Below, one piece after another: positions 7,348 to 16,387 of a DNA stretch of 28,446 bases (its first letter is position 1; every line of letters starts with the position of its first letter). The notes under the pieces were generated by a model. That model worked only from the letters and a program-made list of their open reading frames with translations. It was not told the DNA's origin and ran no database searches. This DNA is from RGIG3528 sp045629005 (lineage in GTDB: Bacteria > Bacillota > Clostridia > Lachnospirales > Lachnospiraceae): positions 1-28,446 of the forward strand of contig JAZQQJ010000085.1 in NCBI GenBank assembly GCA_045629005.1. The letters run 5' to 3'. The translations under genes and the position numbers were made by a program.

Positions 7348-9147
7348 TTACTTAAAAACTTTTATATCCTGAAGCTTTGCATTAATCGAAACCATTCCGT
7401 TAAACTCGTTTCTTTCCGGCACATATGTGGCGGAAATGAAAATGCAGTTCGGAACACCCTTGAACGCCTTTTCGACTTCTTCTGCTCCAAAGTTTTCCTT
7501 AAGTTCATCAAGAACTTCCGGAATGTTTCCAAAGAAAAGCCCTTCAAACCTACGTCCGTCCGCACTGATTAAATTTAGTTTTAACAAATTACTATTCTTG
7601 CCAAGTATGCGCATTTGCGCTATTTTAAGATCTTTCTCTGCAAAAAGGTACTTCTCGTTACCCTTTCCGAAGGGCTCCAGCATTTCCAGTTCGTCCAAAA
7701 GGTCGAACGTTACACACCCAAACGGAAGCTTCACGTCAATCTTGATTTTTTTAGCCAAATCATCCTGAGTTAATGTGCAATTATCATTAATCCTAGTTTG
7801 AAACTCTTCAAAGTTTTCGGGCTCTATGGATAGCCCTGCTGCCATAGGATGTCCTCCGAACCTTAAAAGAAGTTCCTTCACCTTAAAGAGTTCATCGTAC
7901 ATGGAATAGCCTTCAATTGAACGGCCGGACCCTTTAAGCACATCCCCCGAATTGGTAAACACAAACGTCGGACGGTTATACTTTTCTCTGATTCTGCCGG
8001 CAACTATACCGGCAATGCTCTCGTGACAGTCCTGAAGATTCACAACGATAACATTATCTATATATTTTTCAGGATCGCCGCTTTCGTCTCCTTCCAGCCT
8101 TGCACGTTCTTTTGCAATATAATCTATTATAAAGGTTGCTCTGTCAGCACCTTCCTCTGTCATTTCCTTGCGTTCTTTATTAAGACGAACAAGTTCATCT
8201 GCCAGTTCGTCTGCCTTCCTTTCGTCTTCGGAAAGCAAAAGCCTGCATGCCTTTTCAGCTGTGTCAAGTCTGCCGGAAGCGTTCAGGCAGGGTCCGATAA
8301 CAAATCCTACGTGGTAAGCTGAAATCTGTTCCCTGTTTAATGCATTCCTGCCAATAAGCGCGGAAATGCCCACATCTGCCGTTCTCCTAAGCTCAGGTAA
8401 GCCAATAGAAACAATTGTCCTGTTCTCATCCCTAAGGTCCATAACATCACAAAGCGTAGCCATTGCAGCGTACGGAAGGAAAGACCGAATGTCCAGCCCG
8501 CAGACTTCCATAACCTTCATGGCAACAACGCATCCGCAAAAACCGGTGAACGGGCTTGTTTCACCGGGTTGCTTCGGATTTACGATAATATCGGCATCCG
8601 GCATAACATATTCCATGCTGCCGTCAGCATTTTCTTTTCTCGGAATATCGTGATGATCTGTAATTATAACATACATTCCAAGTTCTTTCGCGTGCTTTAC
8701 CGTTTCAAACTCGGAAATGCCGTTGTCGCAAGTCAAAATAACGTCCACACCGTCATCAAAGGCCTCATCCACCATCGATTCATTTATGCCGTAGCCGTCA
8801 CGCATCCTGTGCGGAATTCTGTAATCAACATCCGCGCCAAGCTTTGTTAACCCTTTCATAAGTACGCATGTGGAAGTAATGCCGTCAACATCGTAATCAC
8901 CAATTATTCTGATGCGTTTTTCTTCATCTACAGCTTTAAGAAGCGCCTCCGCTGCCTTCGTAGCATTTAGCAGCGCCGAAGCATCTCTTAAACTGCAAAC
9001 AGAGGGATGTAAAAATACATCCCTCTCGTCTTTTGTTAACAAGTTGCGGTTAAGCATTATGCGCGCCGTTATTTCGGAAACGCCCTGTTCTTCCGCTATT
9101 TTCTTAACATCACCCTGTTTATTTCTGATTATCCACTTTTGTTTCAT
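7348..9147 (-). CDS. recJ: Single-stranded-DNA-specific 5'-3' exonuclease RecJ
   Basis: A 599-residue DHH-superfamily nuclease that degrades single-stranded DNA 5' to 3' in recombination and repair. Motif I DYDVDG is at 84-89, motif II TCDNGI at about 139-144 and motif III ITDHH at about 162-166, followed by VNPKQPG. The DHHA1 region includes VAGRIREKYNRPTFVFT and GSGRSIEGY, then LLLRFGGHPMAAGLS; the rest fits the OB-fold tail. The length is normal for Firmicute RecJ. The start overlaps the end of the DUF4349 gene by 29 nt and has no strong ribosome site, which suggests translational coupling. It lies in the same operon as rarA, another replication-fork repair gene. Confidence 0.96.
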   Translation of the reverse strand: MKQKWIIRNKQGDVKKIAEEQGVSEITARIMLNRNLLTKDERDVFLHPSVCSLRDASALLNATKAAEALLKAVDEEKRIRIIGDYDVDGITSTCVLMKGLTKLGADVDYRIPHRMRDGYGINESMVDEAFDDGVDVILTCDNGISEFETVKHAKELGMYVIITDHHDIPRKENADGSMEYVMPDADIIVNPKQPGETSPFTGFCGCVVAMKVMEVCGLDIRSFLPYAAMATLCDVMDLRDENRTIVSIGLPELRRTADVGISALIGRNALNREQISAYHVGFVIGPCLNASGRLDTAEKACRLLLSEDERKADELADELVRLNKERKEMTEEGADRATFIIDYIAKERARLEGDESGDPEKYIDNVIVVNLQDCHESIAGIVAGRIREKYNRPTFVFTNSGDVLKGSGRSIEGYSMYDELFKVKELLLRFGGHPMAAGLSIEPENFEEFQTRINDNCTLTQDDLAKKIKIDVKLPFGCVTFDLLDELEMLEPFGKGNEKYLFAEKDLKIAQMRILGKNSNLLKLNLISADGRRFEGLFFGNIPEVLDELKENFGAEEVEKAFKGVPNCIFISATYVPERNEFNGMVSINAKLQDIKVFK

Positions 9148-10216
9148 TAGCGTGTGTCATTGCATATTTTGCCTGAGCTTCGGCATTGATTTCAGCCTTC
9201 ATCTTCATTTCGGCAATCTGCTTTTCTTTTTTCTTTCTGCAGGCTCTCTTAATAATATGGATACCACCGACAATAACAAGTGCCCAAATGCAGAGGCCGA
9301 TAATGTGTGTTACAACCCAGATGATGAAGTTCTGGAGGCCGTCCCAAATGTCATTAAGGTTTTCCTTAAAACTGATGGCAATCTTTTCGCCGAGTGTTTT
9401 CTCAACAACGGGCTCCTTCACAACAGGAGTGATACGTTCAACTTCGGTAACTGTAAGTGAAACCGTTGAATATGTAATCTGGCTGTCGTATGAACGAAGT
9501 CTCGATGTGTAGCTTTCAATATCGTAATTAACTTCCGAAAGACGTCTTTCAAGCTCGATGATATCTGTGAGATACTCTGCCTTTTCAAGAAGTCCTAAAA
9601 GTGTTTCCTGCTCTGTCTGTAATGTCTTAATGCGGCTTTCGACATCAACATATGTAAGTGTGATGTCCTGCTCGCCGTACTGCTTATTTGTAACGTTTCC
9701 TAAGGTGCCGACCTGGTCGATGAAACCTGTGATTTTATCCTCAGGTACGCGGATGGTATAGGATGCATATCTTGATGAAGTCTGATAAATGTTGTTACCG
9801 GAAACATATGAACTCTCGATGTATCCGCCAAAGGAATTAATGTTTGCATCAAGCTTTGCAACGAAATCGTCAAACTCAAGCGTTTCAACCTGAAGGTTGG
9901 CTGTCTTTATAACCTTACGCTTGCTTGCAGCTTCATTTGCCTCGATTACGGTGCTGTCTGTAACGGCGGAAGAAGTGCTGTTATAACCTCCATCGTAACC
10001 CTCATCGTATCCTTTTGAATAGTCGTACATGCTTTCTTTTTCAGCGTAGTAACTGCCGCTGGCCATAGGGGCATCTGTTATGTAATCTGACTTGTAGTTT
10101 TCGGTAGCGTAGTCACGCATAGAATATGCGGAATCCGAAGCCTTGTATGAGCCGCCGCATGCAATAAGCGTTGAGAAACAAAGTAATGTGGCAATAAGAA
10201 CAATTTTCTTTTTCAT
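9119..10216 (-). CDS. DUF4349 domain-containing lipoprotein
   Basis: A 365-residue envelope protein. The N-terminus is a lipoprotein signal with lipobox LIAC (Cys20), so the mature protein is lipid-anchored outside. A Ser/Tyr/Asp-rich low-complexity stretch follows (about 21-90). The DUF4349 domain starts near KRKVIKTANLQVETLEFDDF and continues through SYTIRVPEDKITGFIDQVG, VDVESRIKTLQTEQETLLG and the coiled-coil stretch ending STVSLTVTEVER. A transmembrane helix (about 298-320) and a Lys-rich tail end the protein, so it is anchored at both ends. GGAGGAG precedes the ATG. The family's biochemical function is not established. Its place between a hydrolase and recJ gives no firm hint. Confidence 0.9.
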   Translation of the reverse strand: MKKKIVLIATLLCFSTLIACGGSYKASDSAYSMRDYATENYKSDYITDAPMASGSYYAEKESMYDYSKGYDEGYDGGYNSTSSAVTDSTVIEANEAASKRKVIKTANLQVETLEFDDFVAKLDANINSFGGYIESSYVSGNNIYQTSSRYASYTIRVPEDKITGFIDQVGTLGNVTNKQYGEQDITLTYVDVESRIKTLQTEQETLLGLLEKAEYLTDIIELERRLSEVNYDIESYTSRLRSYDSQITYSTVSLTVTEVERITPVVKEPVVEKTLGEKIAISFKENLNDIWDGLQNFIIWVVTHIIGLCIWALVIVGGIHIIKRACRKKKEKQIAEMKMKAEINAEAQAKYAMTHANETKVDNQK

Positions 10217-10290
10217 GTTAACTCCTCCATTTGGGGTTTTCTTTGTCTGTTACCATATTACACGAAAGATAAATCATTTCGTTTCAAATA

Positions 10291-11640
10291 TTACTGTAAA
10301 AGCTCGAACGCTTCCACGTCATAGTTTCCGGCAGCGTTCCAATACATCCAGTTCATAACTCCGTTATCATAGCAGGCATCTACCTGCTTTCTGATTACAG
10401 GATTCGAATACATAATGTGCCCTTCAACCCATGTTGCGGTAAAGGACTGAAGCCAAGGTCTGCACTCCGCAACGTAACCGTTGGAAGAAAGAACAGCATC
10501 AAGCTTTTTATTCGAAGCCTGAATCTCATGAGAAATGAGCTCATAAGGCTTTGCATCCGGCACGGCGATGCCTGCGTACGTAGCAGCGTAATGTGAAGGG
10601 TAAATCATCGGACAAATGTAGTCCAGATACTTTGAAAGTTCTGCATAATCCTGACCGATATTTTCGGCGTCTACGGAAGAACAGATTACTCCTCCGTAAA
10701 CAGAAGCACTTACAAAAGCCCCCATAGGCTTAAGCCTGTTGCAGGCATATTTTGTAAACTCGGCAATCTGTTCCGTAAGGGTGTGGTCCTCAACGGCCTT
10801 TGCGCCGAAATCAATTGTCGAAACATAAGATGTTGCCGTACGGATGTAGTCGAAACATACTTCGTCAAATCCGTCCTCGACGGCCTGACACGCAACATCA
10901 ACAATATATTTGCAGGCTGATTCGCTGTAAGGGTTAACCCACATATCCCCTGCAGTGTCTTTATAACGGCTGCCGTCTTTTCTGTACAGAAGCCAACCGG
11001 GATATTCGTCTTCAATCTTCTCGTCGAGGAAGCACACAACACGCGCAATACAATAAATACCATGCTCGTGAAGCTTTTCTACAAGAGCAGGTATGTCTCC
11101 CTGCTTATCGGTAAGCGTACCGCAGTTCTTTGCGGACTCACAGTCCATCATATAAGAAATGGTACCGTCATCGTTCTTTACGTCAATTACAAGCGCATTC
11201 AGCTCTGTTGTCTCACAAAGTTCGATATAGTAGTCAAGCTTGGAAGACGAAAGTGAAAGATCGGCAACATAAATGGCGTGTACATCAACCTTCTCTCTTG
11301 TATCCACGAAATCAACAAGATAATCATCCTGATAGAGACGAGGAGTAAGAATCGGAGTAGGCGTCGATGAAGGTGCGGGCGTTGGTGTCGATGTAGCAGG
11401 CACCTCCGTAACTACCGCAACATTTGTAGGCTCAACGTTTTCACCATCCAGAAACTTTGCAAACTGACCAACCGACCATTTCTCGCCTATATTTCCGGAA
11501 GCGAGACGATATGTTGTTATTCCGCATGCCAGCGCTATAAGTACGACAATAAGGATCCCTATAAAGGGACCCCCTGATTTACGTCCTCTTCTCCTTCTGC
11601 GGGAAGAATTATAATCCAGATAGTCGTCACGTCTGCTCAT
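10291..11640 (-). CDS. Membrane-anchored putative glycoside hydrolase (DUF4015)
   Basis: A 449-residue protein. Residues 1-24 are basic (SSRRRRRGRKSGG) and cytoplasmic; residues 25-47 form a transmembrane helix. A Pro/Thr-rich linker (about 80-100, with PTPAPSSTPTP) leads to an outer catalytic domain from about 115. This domain resembles DUF4015 TIM-barrel putative glycoside hydrolases: HAIYVADLSLSS, ELNALVIDVKNDDG, YCIARVVCFLDEK, WVNPYSESACKYIVD, GFDEVCFDYIR, LDYICPMIYPSHY and a final MNWMYWNAAGNY. Acid residues in the FDYIR and VIDVKND motifs are the likely catalytic candidates. The start ATG overlaps the stop of the SEC-C gene (TAATG), so translation is coupled. The substrate is unknown; cell-surface polysaccharide is a guess. 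Confidence 0.88.
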   Translation of the reverse strand: MSRRDDYLDYNSSRRRRRGRKSGGPFIGILIVVLIALACGITTYRLASGNIGEKWSVGQFAKFLDGENVEPTNVAVVTEVPATSTPTPAPSSTPTPILTPRLYQDDYLVDFVDTREKVDVHAIYVADLSLSSSKLDYYIELCETTELNALVIDVKNDDGTISYMMDCESAKNCGTLTDKQGDIPALVEKLHEHGIYCIARVVCFLDEKIEDEYPGWLLYRKDGSRYKDTAGDMWVNPYSESACKYIVDVACQAVEDGFDEVCFDYIRTATSYVSTIDFGAKAVEDHTLTEQIAEFTKYACNRLKPMGAFVSASVYGGVICSSVDAENIGQDYAELSKYLDYICPMIYPSHYAATYAGIAVPDAKPYELISHEIQASNKKLDAVLSSNGYVAECRPWLQSFTATWVEGHIMYSNPVIRKQVDACYDNGVMNWMYWNAAGNYDVEAFELLQ

Positions 11641-12140
11641 TACTTACCGCAACAGAACTTATATTTCTTACCGGAACCGCAAGGGCAGGGATCGTTTCTG
11701 CCGACCTTCTTGCCGACAACAACAGTTCCTGACTTCTTCTGCTCTTTGTAAAGTGCTTTACGCTTTTCTTCGGGGAGAATTTCATTCCACTGAGGAAGAT
11801 TGTAAAGCCAGTCTGCCTTTGCCTCAACCATATTATAGTAAAGCTTCTCTGTATCGTACTTAAGAGAAACTTCCGTATCCTCAGTCATATCATCAATAGG
11901 ATTCGGCTCAACAAGTGAATCGTTGATACCATCAAGGAAGCCTACGAAAAGATTAAGAGGGCAGTTGTACTTCTCTGCAAGAGCTTTAACCGTACCCTTA
12001 ACTTCTGTCTTGGGGTCACTGAGAATCTGCTCATAGATGCCCTTCTCATGGTTAAAATACATTGCCCAGAACATTCTTCCGTCTTTTGTGTTTGTGTCGA
12101 GGCTGTAAGCGTAGTCTCTCCAATCTGTAAGTAATGACAT
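11640..12140 (-). CDS. SEC-C zinc-motif protein
   Basis: A 166-residue protein whose last 20 residues form a SEC-C motif, GRNDPCPCGSGKKYKFCC, the zinc-binding tail known from SecA and from many stand-alone proteins. The first 140 residues are acidic and helical and I do not recognise a named domain; residues DWRDYAYSLDTNTKDGRMFW open it. AAAGGAG lies 7 bases before the ATG. It overlaps the next gene by one base. In other proteins the SEC-C tail contacts SecB or ribosomes, but a role here is unknown. Nothing suggests it is truncated SecA. Confidence 0.88.
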   Translation of the reverse strand: MSLLTDWRDYAYSLDTNTKDGRMFWAMYFNHEKGIYEQILSDPKTEVKGTVKALAEKYNCPLNLFVGFLDGINDSLVEPNPIDDMTEDTEVSLKYDTEKLYYNMVEAKADWLYNLPQWNEILPEEKRKALYKEQKKSGTVVVGKKVGRNDPCPCGSGKKYKFCCGK

Positions 12141-12158
12141 AATATATCTCCTTTAATA

Positions 12159-12470
12159 TTAATCTTCTTTATTAACGCCGTAGCGCTCATCAATTTCTTT
12201 TGCGATTTTCTCAGGGTCCTCGCCGTTCTTAATACGTTTATTGTACTTACGCATTTCACTTGCAGAAATCTGCTTGTCGTCATTTGCATGTGCTCTGTCA
12301 TACAAACGTATGAAAATCCACATAACAACGGGTATGATGATTGTCATACCAAGGCTGGCAAACATAAGCCCTCTCGTTGCAGGCGTGGAAATGATTGCAC
12401 ATACAAGCGTCGCTATGTACATTCCCGCAAGCAGAATGATGCCCAACCAGGCAATTATTCTTCTCATCAT
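12159..12470 (-). CDS. Small two-helix membrane protein of unknown function
   Basis: A 103-residue protein with two hydrophobic segments, about 5-28 (IAWLGIILLAGMYIATLVCA) and 36-55 (FASLGMTIIIPVVMWIFI), followed by a charged cytoplasmic tail ending KEIDERYGVNKED. It starts inside the rarA stop (ATGA overlap), with GGAGGAAG upstream. An ATGATG pair gives two possible starts one codon apart. I recognise no family; it could be an assembly partner of neighbouring membrane-anchored proteins, but only its position suggests this. Confidence 0.8.
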   Translation of the reverse strand: MMRRIIAWLGIILLAGMYIATLVCAIISTPATRGLMFASLGMTIIIPVVMWIFIRLYDRAHANDDKQISASEMRKYNKRIKNGEDPEKIAKEIDERYGVNKED

Positions 12471-13831
12471 GATTCTTCCTCCGGATTACATGTGTCTAAG
12501 GGTGCTGTCCTTCCTTGCCTTTTGAGGAATTCCATCCACTCCTTCATCTCTTTTTCCCTGCCCTGCTCTGAAAGCTCAACAAACCTTGTGCCCCGAAGCA
12601 CCTCAGGAAGATACGGCTGTCCGGAATAATGGTTCAGGAAGTTATGCGAATATTCATAGCCAAGACCATGCCCAAGCTTTCCTGCGCTCTTATAATGGGC
12701 ATCCTGCAGATAAGGCGGAATAGGTGCCGTCCTTGTTCTTGCAACATTTTCCTGAGCTCTGTCAATGGCACAGCAGGCGGAATTACTCTTGGGTGCGCAC
12801 GCTACATAAATTGCGGCCTGCGAAAGAATGATGCGTGACTCCGGCATACCTATACGCTCCACAGCCTGTGCCGCAGACGTTGCAACTACAAGGGCCATAG
12901 GGTCGGCATTTGAGACATCCTCGGAAGCACATATCATAATGCGCCTTGCTATAAATGCAGGCTCCTCGCCGGCTTCAATCATCCTGGCCAGGTAATAAAC
13001 CGCAGCGTCCGGATCGGACCCTCTCATACTTTTAATGAATGCGGATATTGTATCGTAATGGTTATCCCCATCCTTATCGTACTTAAGAACACGCTTCTGT
13101 ATGCACTCCTCGGCAATGGACAGGTCTATGTGAATGAGCCCGTCTTCACCTCTGGACGTTGTCAGGATGCCGAGTTCAATGGCATTAATGGCCGAACGTG
13201 CATCACCGTTTGCCATGTCAGCTATGAAGTCCAAAGCCTCCTCGGTTGCAACGGCTTTCATTGCACCCATGCCTCTTTCGACATCGGAAAGTGCACGCTT
13301 TAGTAAAACCTTAATGTCGTCGTTTGTCAAGGGAAAAAGTTCAAAAATGATCGATCGGCTGATTAAAGCCCCGTTCACTTCAAAGTAAGGATTCTCAGTA
13401 GTGGCTCCTATGAGAATTACAGTGCCGTCCTCAACAAAAGGAAGGAGATAATCCTGCTGGCCTTTATTGAAGCGGTGAATCTCGTCAACGAAGAGAATCG
13501 TTTTCTTTCCGTATTCTCCGTAGCGCTTTTTTGCCGCCTCTATGACCTCCTCCATGTCCTTTTTACCCGCAGAAGTCGCATTAATCTGGGTAAACTCCGC
13601 ACTGGTGGTATTTGCTATGACCTTTGCAAGAGTTGTTTTTCCCGTGCCGGGCGGGCCGTAAAAAATTATGGAGGAAAGCTTATCCGCTTTAATGGCCCTG
13701 TAAAGGAGTTTGTCCTTTCCGACTATATGCTGTTGTCCCACAACCTCGTCAAGAGTCCGTGGTCTGAGCCTTGCCGCAAGGGGAGACTCCGTCTCGCGGT
13801 TCTGACTTGCCATGTATTCGAATAAATCCAT
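12467..13831 (-). CDS. rarA: Replication-associated recombination protein A (RarA/MgsA AAA+ ATPase)
   Basis: A 454-residue clamp-loader-like AAA+ ATPase that acts at stalled replication forks. Seen: PLAARLRPRTLDEVVGQQH near the start, Walker A GPPGTGKTT (59-67), Walker B ILFVDEIHRFNKGQQD (112-127), sensor motif IGATTENPYFEVN, and the family C-terminal region with MRGSDPDAAVYYLARMIEAG and LPEVLRGTRF. Length is normal. It is the first gene of the operon, with a promoter at 13867-13895 and only a weak AAGGCG ribosome site. The next gene begins inside its stop. The C-terminal tail after GREKEM is about 20 residues longer than minimal homologues. Confidence 0.96.
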   Translation of the reverse strand: MDLFEYMASQNRETESPLAARLRPRTLDEVVGQQHIVGKDKLLYRAIKADKLSSIIFYGPPGTGKTTLAKVIANTTSAEFTQINATSAGKKDMEEVIEAAKKRYGEYGKKTILFVDEIHRFNKGQQDYLLPFVEDGTVILIGATTENPYFEVNGALISRSIIFELFPLTNDDIKVLLKRALSDVERGMGAMKAVATEEALDFIADMANGDARSAINAIELGILTTSRGEDGLIHIDLSIAEECIQKRVLKYDKDGDNHYDTISAFIKSMRGSDPDAAVYYLARMIEAGEEPAFIARRIMICASEDVSNADPMALVVATSAAQAVERIGMPESRIILSQAAIYVACAPKSNSACCAIDRAQENVARTRTAPIPPYLQDAHYKSAGKLGHGLGYEYSHNFLNHYSGQPYLPEVLRGTRFVELSEQGREKEMKEWMEFLKRQGRTAPLDTCNPEEES

Positions 13832-13866
13832 TTTCTTCGCCTTAACCCTACGTTTTTCAATCTTTT

Positions 13867-13895
13867 ATTTTATCAGAAGTACCCTCCATAAGCAA
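13867..13895 (-). promoter_or_regulatory. Promoter of the rarA-to-amidase operon
   Basis: -35 TTGCTT (13895-13890), 17-bp spacer, -10 TAAAAT (13872-13867) on the minus strand, about 35 bp before the rarA ATG. No other good promoter is seen between the following genes, which fits one long transcript. Confidence 0.55.
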
Positions 13896-13929
13896 GAATT
13901 AATTGATTCGGTCAGCCGCCAGAAGACAT

Positions 13930-13967
13930 AAAAATCCCCTGTTTCATCATACTGAAAACAGGGGATT
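13930..13967 (-). terminator. Intrinsic terminator of the esterase-cyclophilin operon
   Basis: A 12-bp perfect stem (13933-13944 with 13956-13967, core AATCCCCTG/CAGGGGATT) is followed on the minus strand by TTTTT. It lies about 25 bp after the cyclophilin stop and upstream of the rarA promoter. Confidence 0.85.
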
Positions 13968-13992
13968 GAATTTCAACCGTAACCGTAGGAAA

Positions 13993-14526
13993 TTAACGTT
14001 CTCTGAGCTTTTCAGGCTCATCATAGCTTTCACCGAAGGTGTCAACAGTAACCTTCTTCATACGCTGTGTGAGGGTAGGATGGTCTGACCAGTCTGTGTC
14101 AACGGAAGCAATTCTGTCAACTGCCTGGAGGCTTTCATCATCAATAACCTTACCGAAGGATGCATATGCACCGTCAAGATGAGGCGCATCATCATGCATA
14201 ATGAAAAACTGGCTTCCTGCGGAATCGGGATGGCTCGCACGTGCCATGGAAAGTACTCCGCGGGAATGCTGTAAATCATTCTTAAAGTGATTTTGTGAGA
14301 ACTCACCGAGAATGCTGTAGCCGGGGCCACCTGTACCTGTGCCGTAAGGGCATCCGCCCTGAATCATAAAGCCGGGAATTACGCGGTGAAAAACAAGTCC
14401 GTCATAAAAGCCCTTGTTAATGAGGGAAATAAAGTTCTTAACGGTGTTCGGAGCAATTTCGGGATAAAGCTCAGCCTTAATGATGTCACCGTTTTCCATT
14501 TCAATTGTAACAATAGGATTCTGCAT
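13993..14526 (-). CDS. Peptidyl-prolyl cis-trans isomerase, cyclophilin type, cytosolic
   Basis: A 177-residue cyclophilin that speeds proline isomerisation in protein folding. Key residues are present: FHRVIPGFMIQGG (catalytic Arg), GVLSMARA, SAGSQFFIMHDD and LDGAYASFGKV, where many homologues have Trp-or-Tyr variation near the active site. There is no signal peptide, so it acts in the cytosol. AAGGAG precedes the ATG. It is the second gene after the esterase, with a 14-bp gap, and ends in a strong terminator. Confidence 0.95.
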   Translation of the reverse strand: MQNPIVTIEMENGDIIKAELYPEIAPNTVKNFISLINKGFYDGLVFHRVIPGFMIQGGCPYGTGTGGPGYSILGEFSQNHFKNDLQHSRGVLSMARASHPDSAGSQFFIMHDDAPHLDGAYASFGKVIDDESLQAVDRIASVDTDWSDHPTLTQRMKKVTVDTFGESYDEPEKLRER

Positions 14527-14540
14527 AATAACTCCTTATT

Positions 14541-16202
14541 TTATACTTCAGCAGAAAAAACGTTTTCAACAATATCTTCTTTATTACCGCCAACAAGCGT
14601 TCCGTCCGAAAGACGGCTAAAGGAACTCATAAAGCGATATGCGTATTCACACTGGTGGTAATGAAGCTCATGCTGCTGATCGTTTATGCTGCCGAAGACA
14701 GTGTAGCACTTGTCATCTGCGCTGTCAAAGAGCTGAAGAGTCATAACACGACCTTCCTTCTCAAAGCTGTTAAGCTTAATTGTCGTATCGCCGTTGACTG
14801 CCCAAATATCATTTTCCCAAGTGTTCTTATCAGCGTAAACAACATTGTACTTCTTAAGGCACTTGTTTACCTTAAGAACATACTCAAAGCGCTCGAAGCA
14901 CTTGTCTGCATGCTTTGCGAGCTCGGGAAGCGGTGACATTTCGCCGCCTACATAGAAAACAGGAAGTGTAACGTCCTTATTAAGCTTCGGTGAGGGCTGG
15001 AAATGAACGTTAAAGCCGGGCTCTGTTGTTGCTGACATAGGAGCAACCGCAGCAAAGTAGTCAGGATATTCCTGGAACATATCCCATGACTTTATTCCAC
15101 CCATTGAGAAGCCTGAACCGTAAATACGTTCGGGGTCGATGGGATATTTCGCTTTAAGCTTTTCAATAAGCTCAATTGTTTCCGTAGCTGTGCTGTTAAG
15201 ATGATTCTCAACGGCGATAAGAAGGAAATTGTATTTGTTGGCAACCATAGACCAGCCTGAAGAGAAGTTTGCAATAATCATTGCGGAATCTCCGCCGCCG
15301 TGGAAAGCAAATACTGTAGGAAGCTTGTCTCCGCTGACAAGAGCATCCTTGTTGCAATATGCAACATAACCAATGCGATGCTCTGTTGTTCCTGCATCAT
15401 CACCGGCATTTTCTGCTGATGTCTTTACTGTTTCAAAGCCGGGCTCAACTACCATTCCGAGCTTTGAAAGGTCCTTCTGTTTCTCAAGGCCGCCGAGAAT
15501 ACGTCTGAAGTATTTGACATCCTTGAATTCATCGCCGAAAGTACCATTGTCATCAATGAAGAGATTCTTTACCTTGCCCTCAAGGCAGGCATTGAATTCT
15601 TTGCTGTTTTTGGAAGAAACAATAACAATATCGTCTCTTGTAAGATTGGGCATTACAGAAGCCCCGCGCATTGTACATACGGCAGGAGTAACTTCGCCGG
15701 GTCCCCAAAGGAAATTACCGTCGCAGCGCTTAAGAAGATTGGTTGCAATGTAGTCTGCAGCATCTCCAACACCGTATACGAAAGGACGATGAACAGCACC
15801 GCGGATGAAGTAACCGTCAACTTCTCTTGTGCGGAACTTATAGGAAGTAAGAAGACCGTTCTCATGATACTGGCCTGTCTTTGACTCATTAATCATCTTG
15901 GAATAAAGATCGGGAGCAGCGTTCTTCCAGCCACCGTCACATGTGGGATAGAAAAACACAACAGGACCTGCATAGTCCTTCATAACAGCGTCAATGCCTT
16001 CTGCCTTTGCGAAGGCAACATCATCCTCAATGGACATGGGCTTTTCTTCGAAAACCATAATATAAGGTGTTTCGAACGCATAGTTGATGATGTCTGCAGG
16101 AACCGTGAAGTCGGGTGTGTAAACCTTTGCAGTGAAATCACCGAAATTGTTCTCGTAGTAAACTCCACCTGTAGTTTTCTTAATCTCGGGTTTGTTGAAC
16201 AT
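14541..16202 (-). CDS. Alpha/beta-hydrolase, PHB-depolymerase/esterase-like
   Basis: A 553-residue protein with no signal peptide. The first 270 residues do not match a family I recognise. The C-terminal half is an esterase-type alpha/beta hydrolase: oxyanion region VFAFHGGGDSAM (about 297-307), and nucleophile elbow GFSMGG with Ser366 (364-369), inside the stretch PERIYGSGFSMGG typical of the Esterase_PHB/LpqC group. Asp and His of the triad cannot be fixed. I chose the ATG at 16202 because GAGGAGG lies 5 bases before it; the longer frame to 16307 crosses this site and the promoter. It is co-transcribed with the cyclophilin. The substrate is unknown; a polyester or feruloyl/acetyl ester is possible. 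Confidence 0.8.
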   Translation of the reverse strand: MFNKPEIKKTTGGVYYENNFGDFTAKVYTPDFTVPADIINYAFETPYIMVFEEKPMSIEDDVAFAKAEGIDAVMKDYAGPVVFFYPTCDGGWKNAAPDLYSKMINESKTGQYHENGLLTSYKFRTREVDGYFIRGAVHRPFVYGVGDAADYIATNLLKRCDGNFLWGPGEVTPAVCTMRGASVMPNLTRDDIVIVSSKNSKEFNACLEGKVKNLFIDDNGTFGDEFKDVKYFRRILGGLEKQKDLSKLGMVVEPGFETVKTSAENAGDDAGTTEHRIGYVAYCNKDALVSGDKLPTVFAFHGGGDSAMIIANFSSGWSMVANKYNFLLIAVENHLNSTATETIELIEKLKAKYPIDPERIYGSGFSMGGIKSWDMFQEYPDYFAAVAPMSATTEPGFNVHFQPSPKLNKDVTLPVFYVGGEMSPLPELAKHADKCFERFEYVLKVNKCLKKYNVVYADKNTWENDIWAVNGDTTIKLNSFEKEGRVMTLQLFDSADDKCYTVFGSINDQQHELHYHQCEYAYRFMSSFSRLSDGTLVGGNKEDIVENVFSAEV

Positions 16203-16274
16203 TTTTACCTCCTCTTTTACGAGGCATCGCCACATAAAGCAACGCCCGCAATATGATTCTCTCTTTTGAAAATA

Positions 16275-16303
16275 ATTGTATCTGCAGAAGGTAAAACGTT
16301 CAA
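16275..16303 (-). promoter_or_regulatory. Promoter of the esterase-cyclophilin operon
   Basis: -35 TTGAAC (16303-16298), 17-bp spacer, -10 TACAAT (16280-16275) on the minus strand, leaving a leader of about 65 bases. A short CCTC/GAGG pairing beside the ribosome site is possible. Confidence 0.6.
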
Positions 16304-16333
16304 CCAATTAATAACAAAAAAAATGCGCATTTG

Positions 16334-16386
16334 TTGCGCGGTTTTTGTTTCACAAAAAGCCGTGCCGGATTTGCGCGGTTTTTGTT
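16334..16386. repeat. Pair of 16-bp direct repeats upstream of the esterase promoter
   Basis: TTGCGCGGTTTTTGTT occurs at 16334-16349 and again at 16371-16386, with starts 37 bp apart. They sit at the left edge of the 0.9-kb gene-free structured region. Confidence 0.7.
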
Positions 16387-16387
16387 C

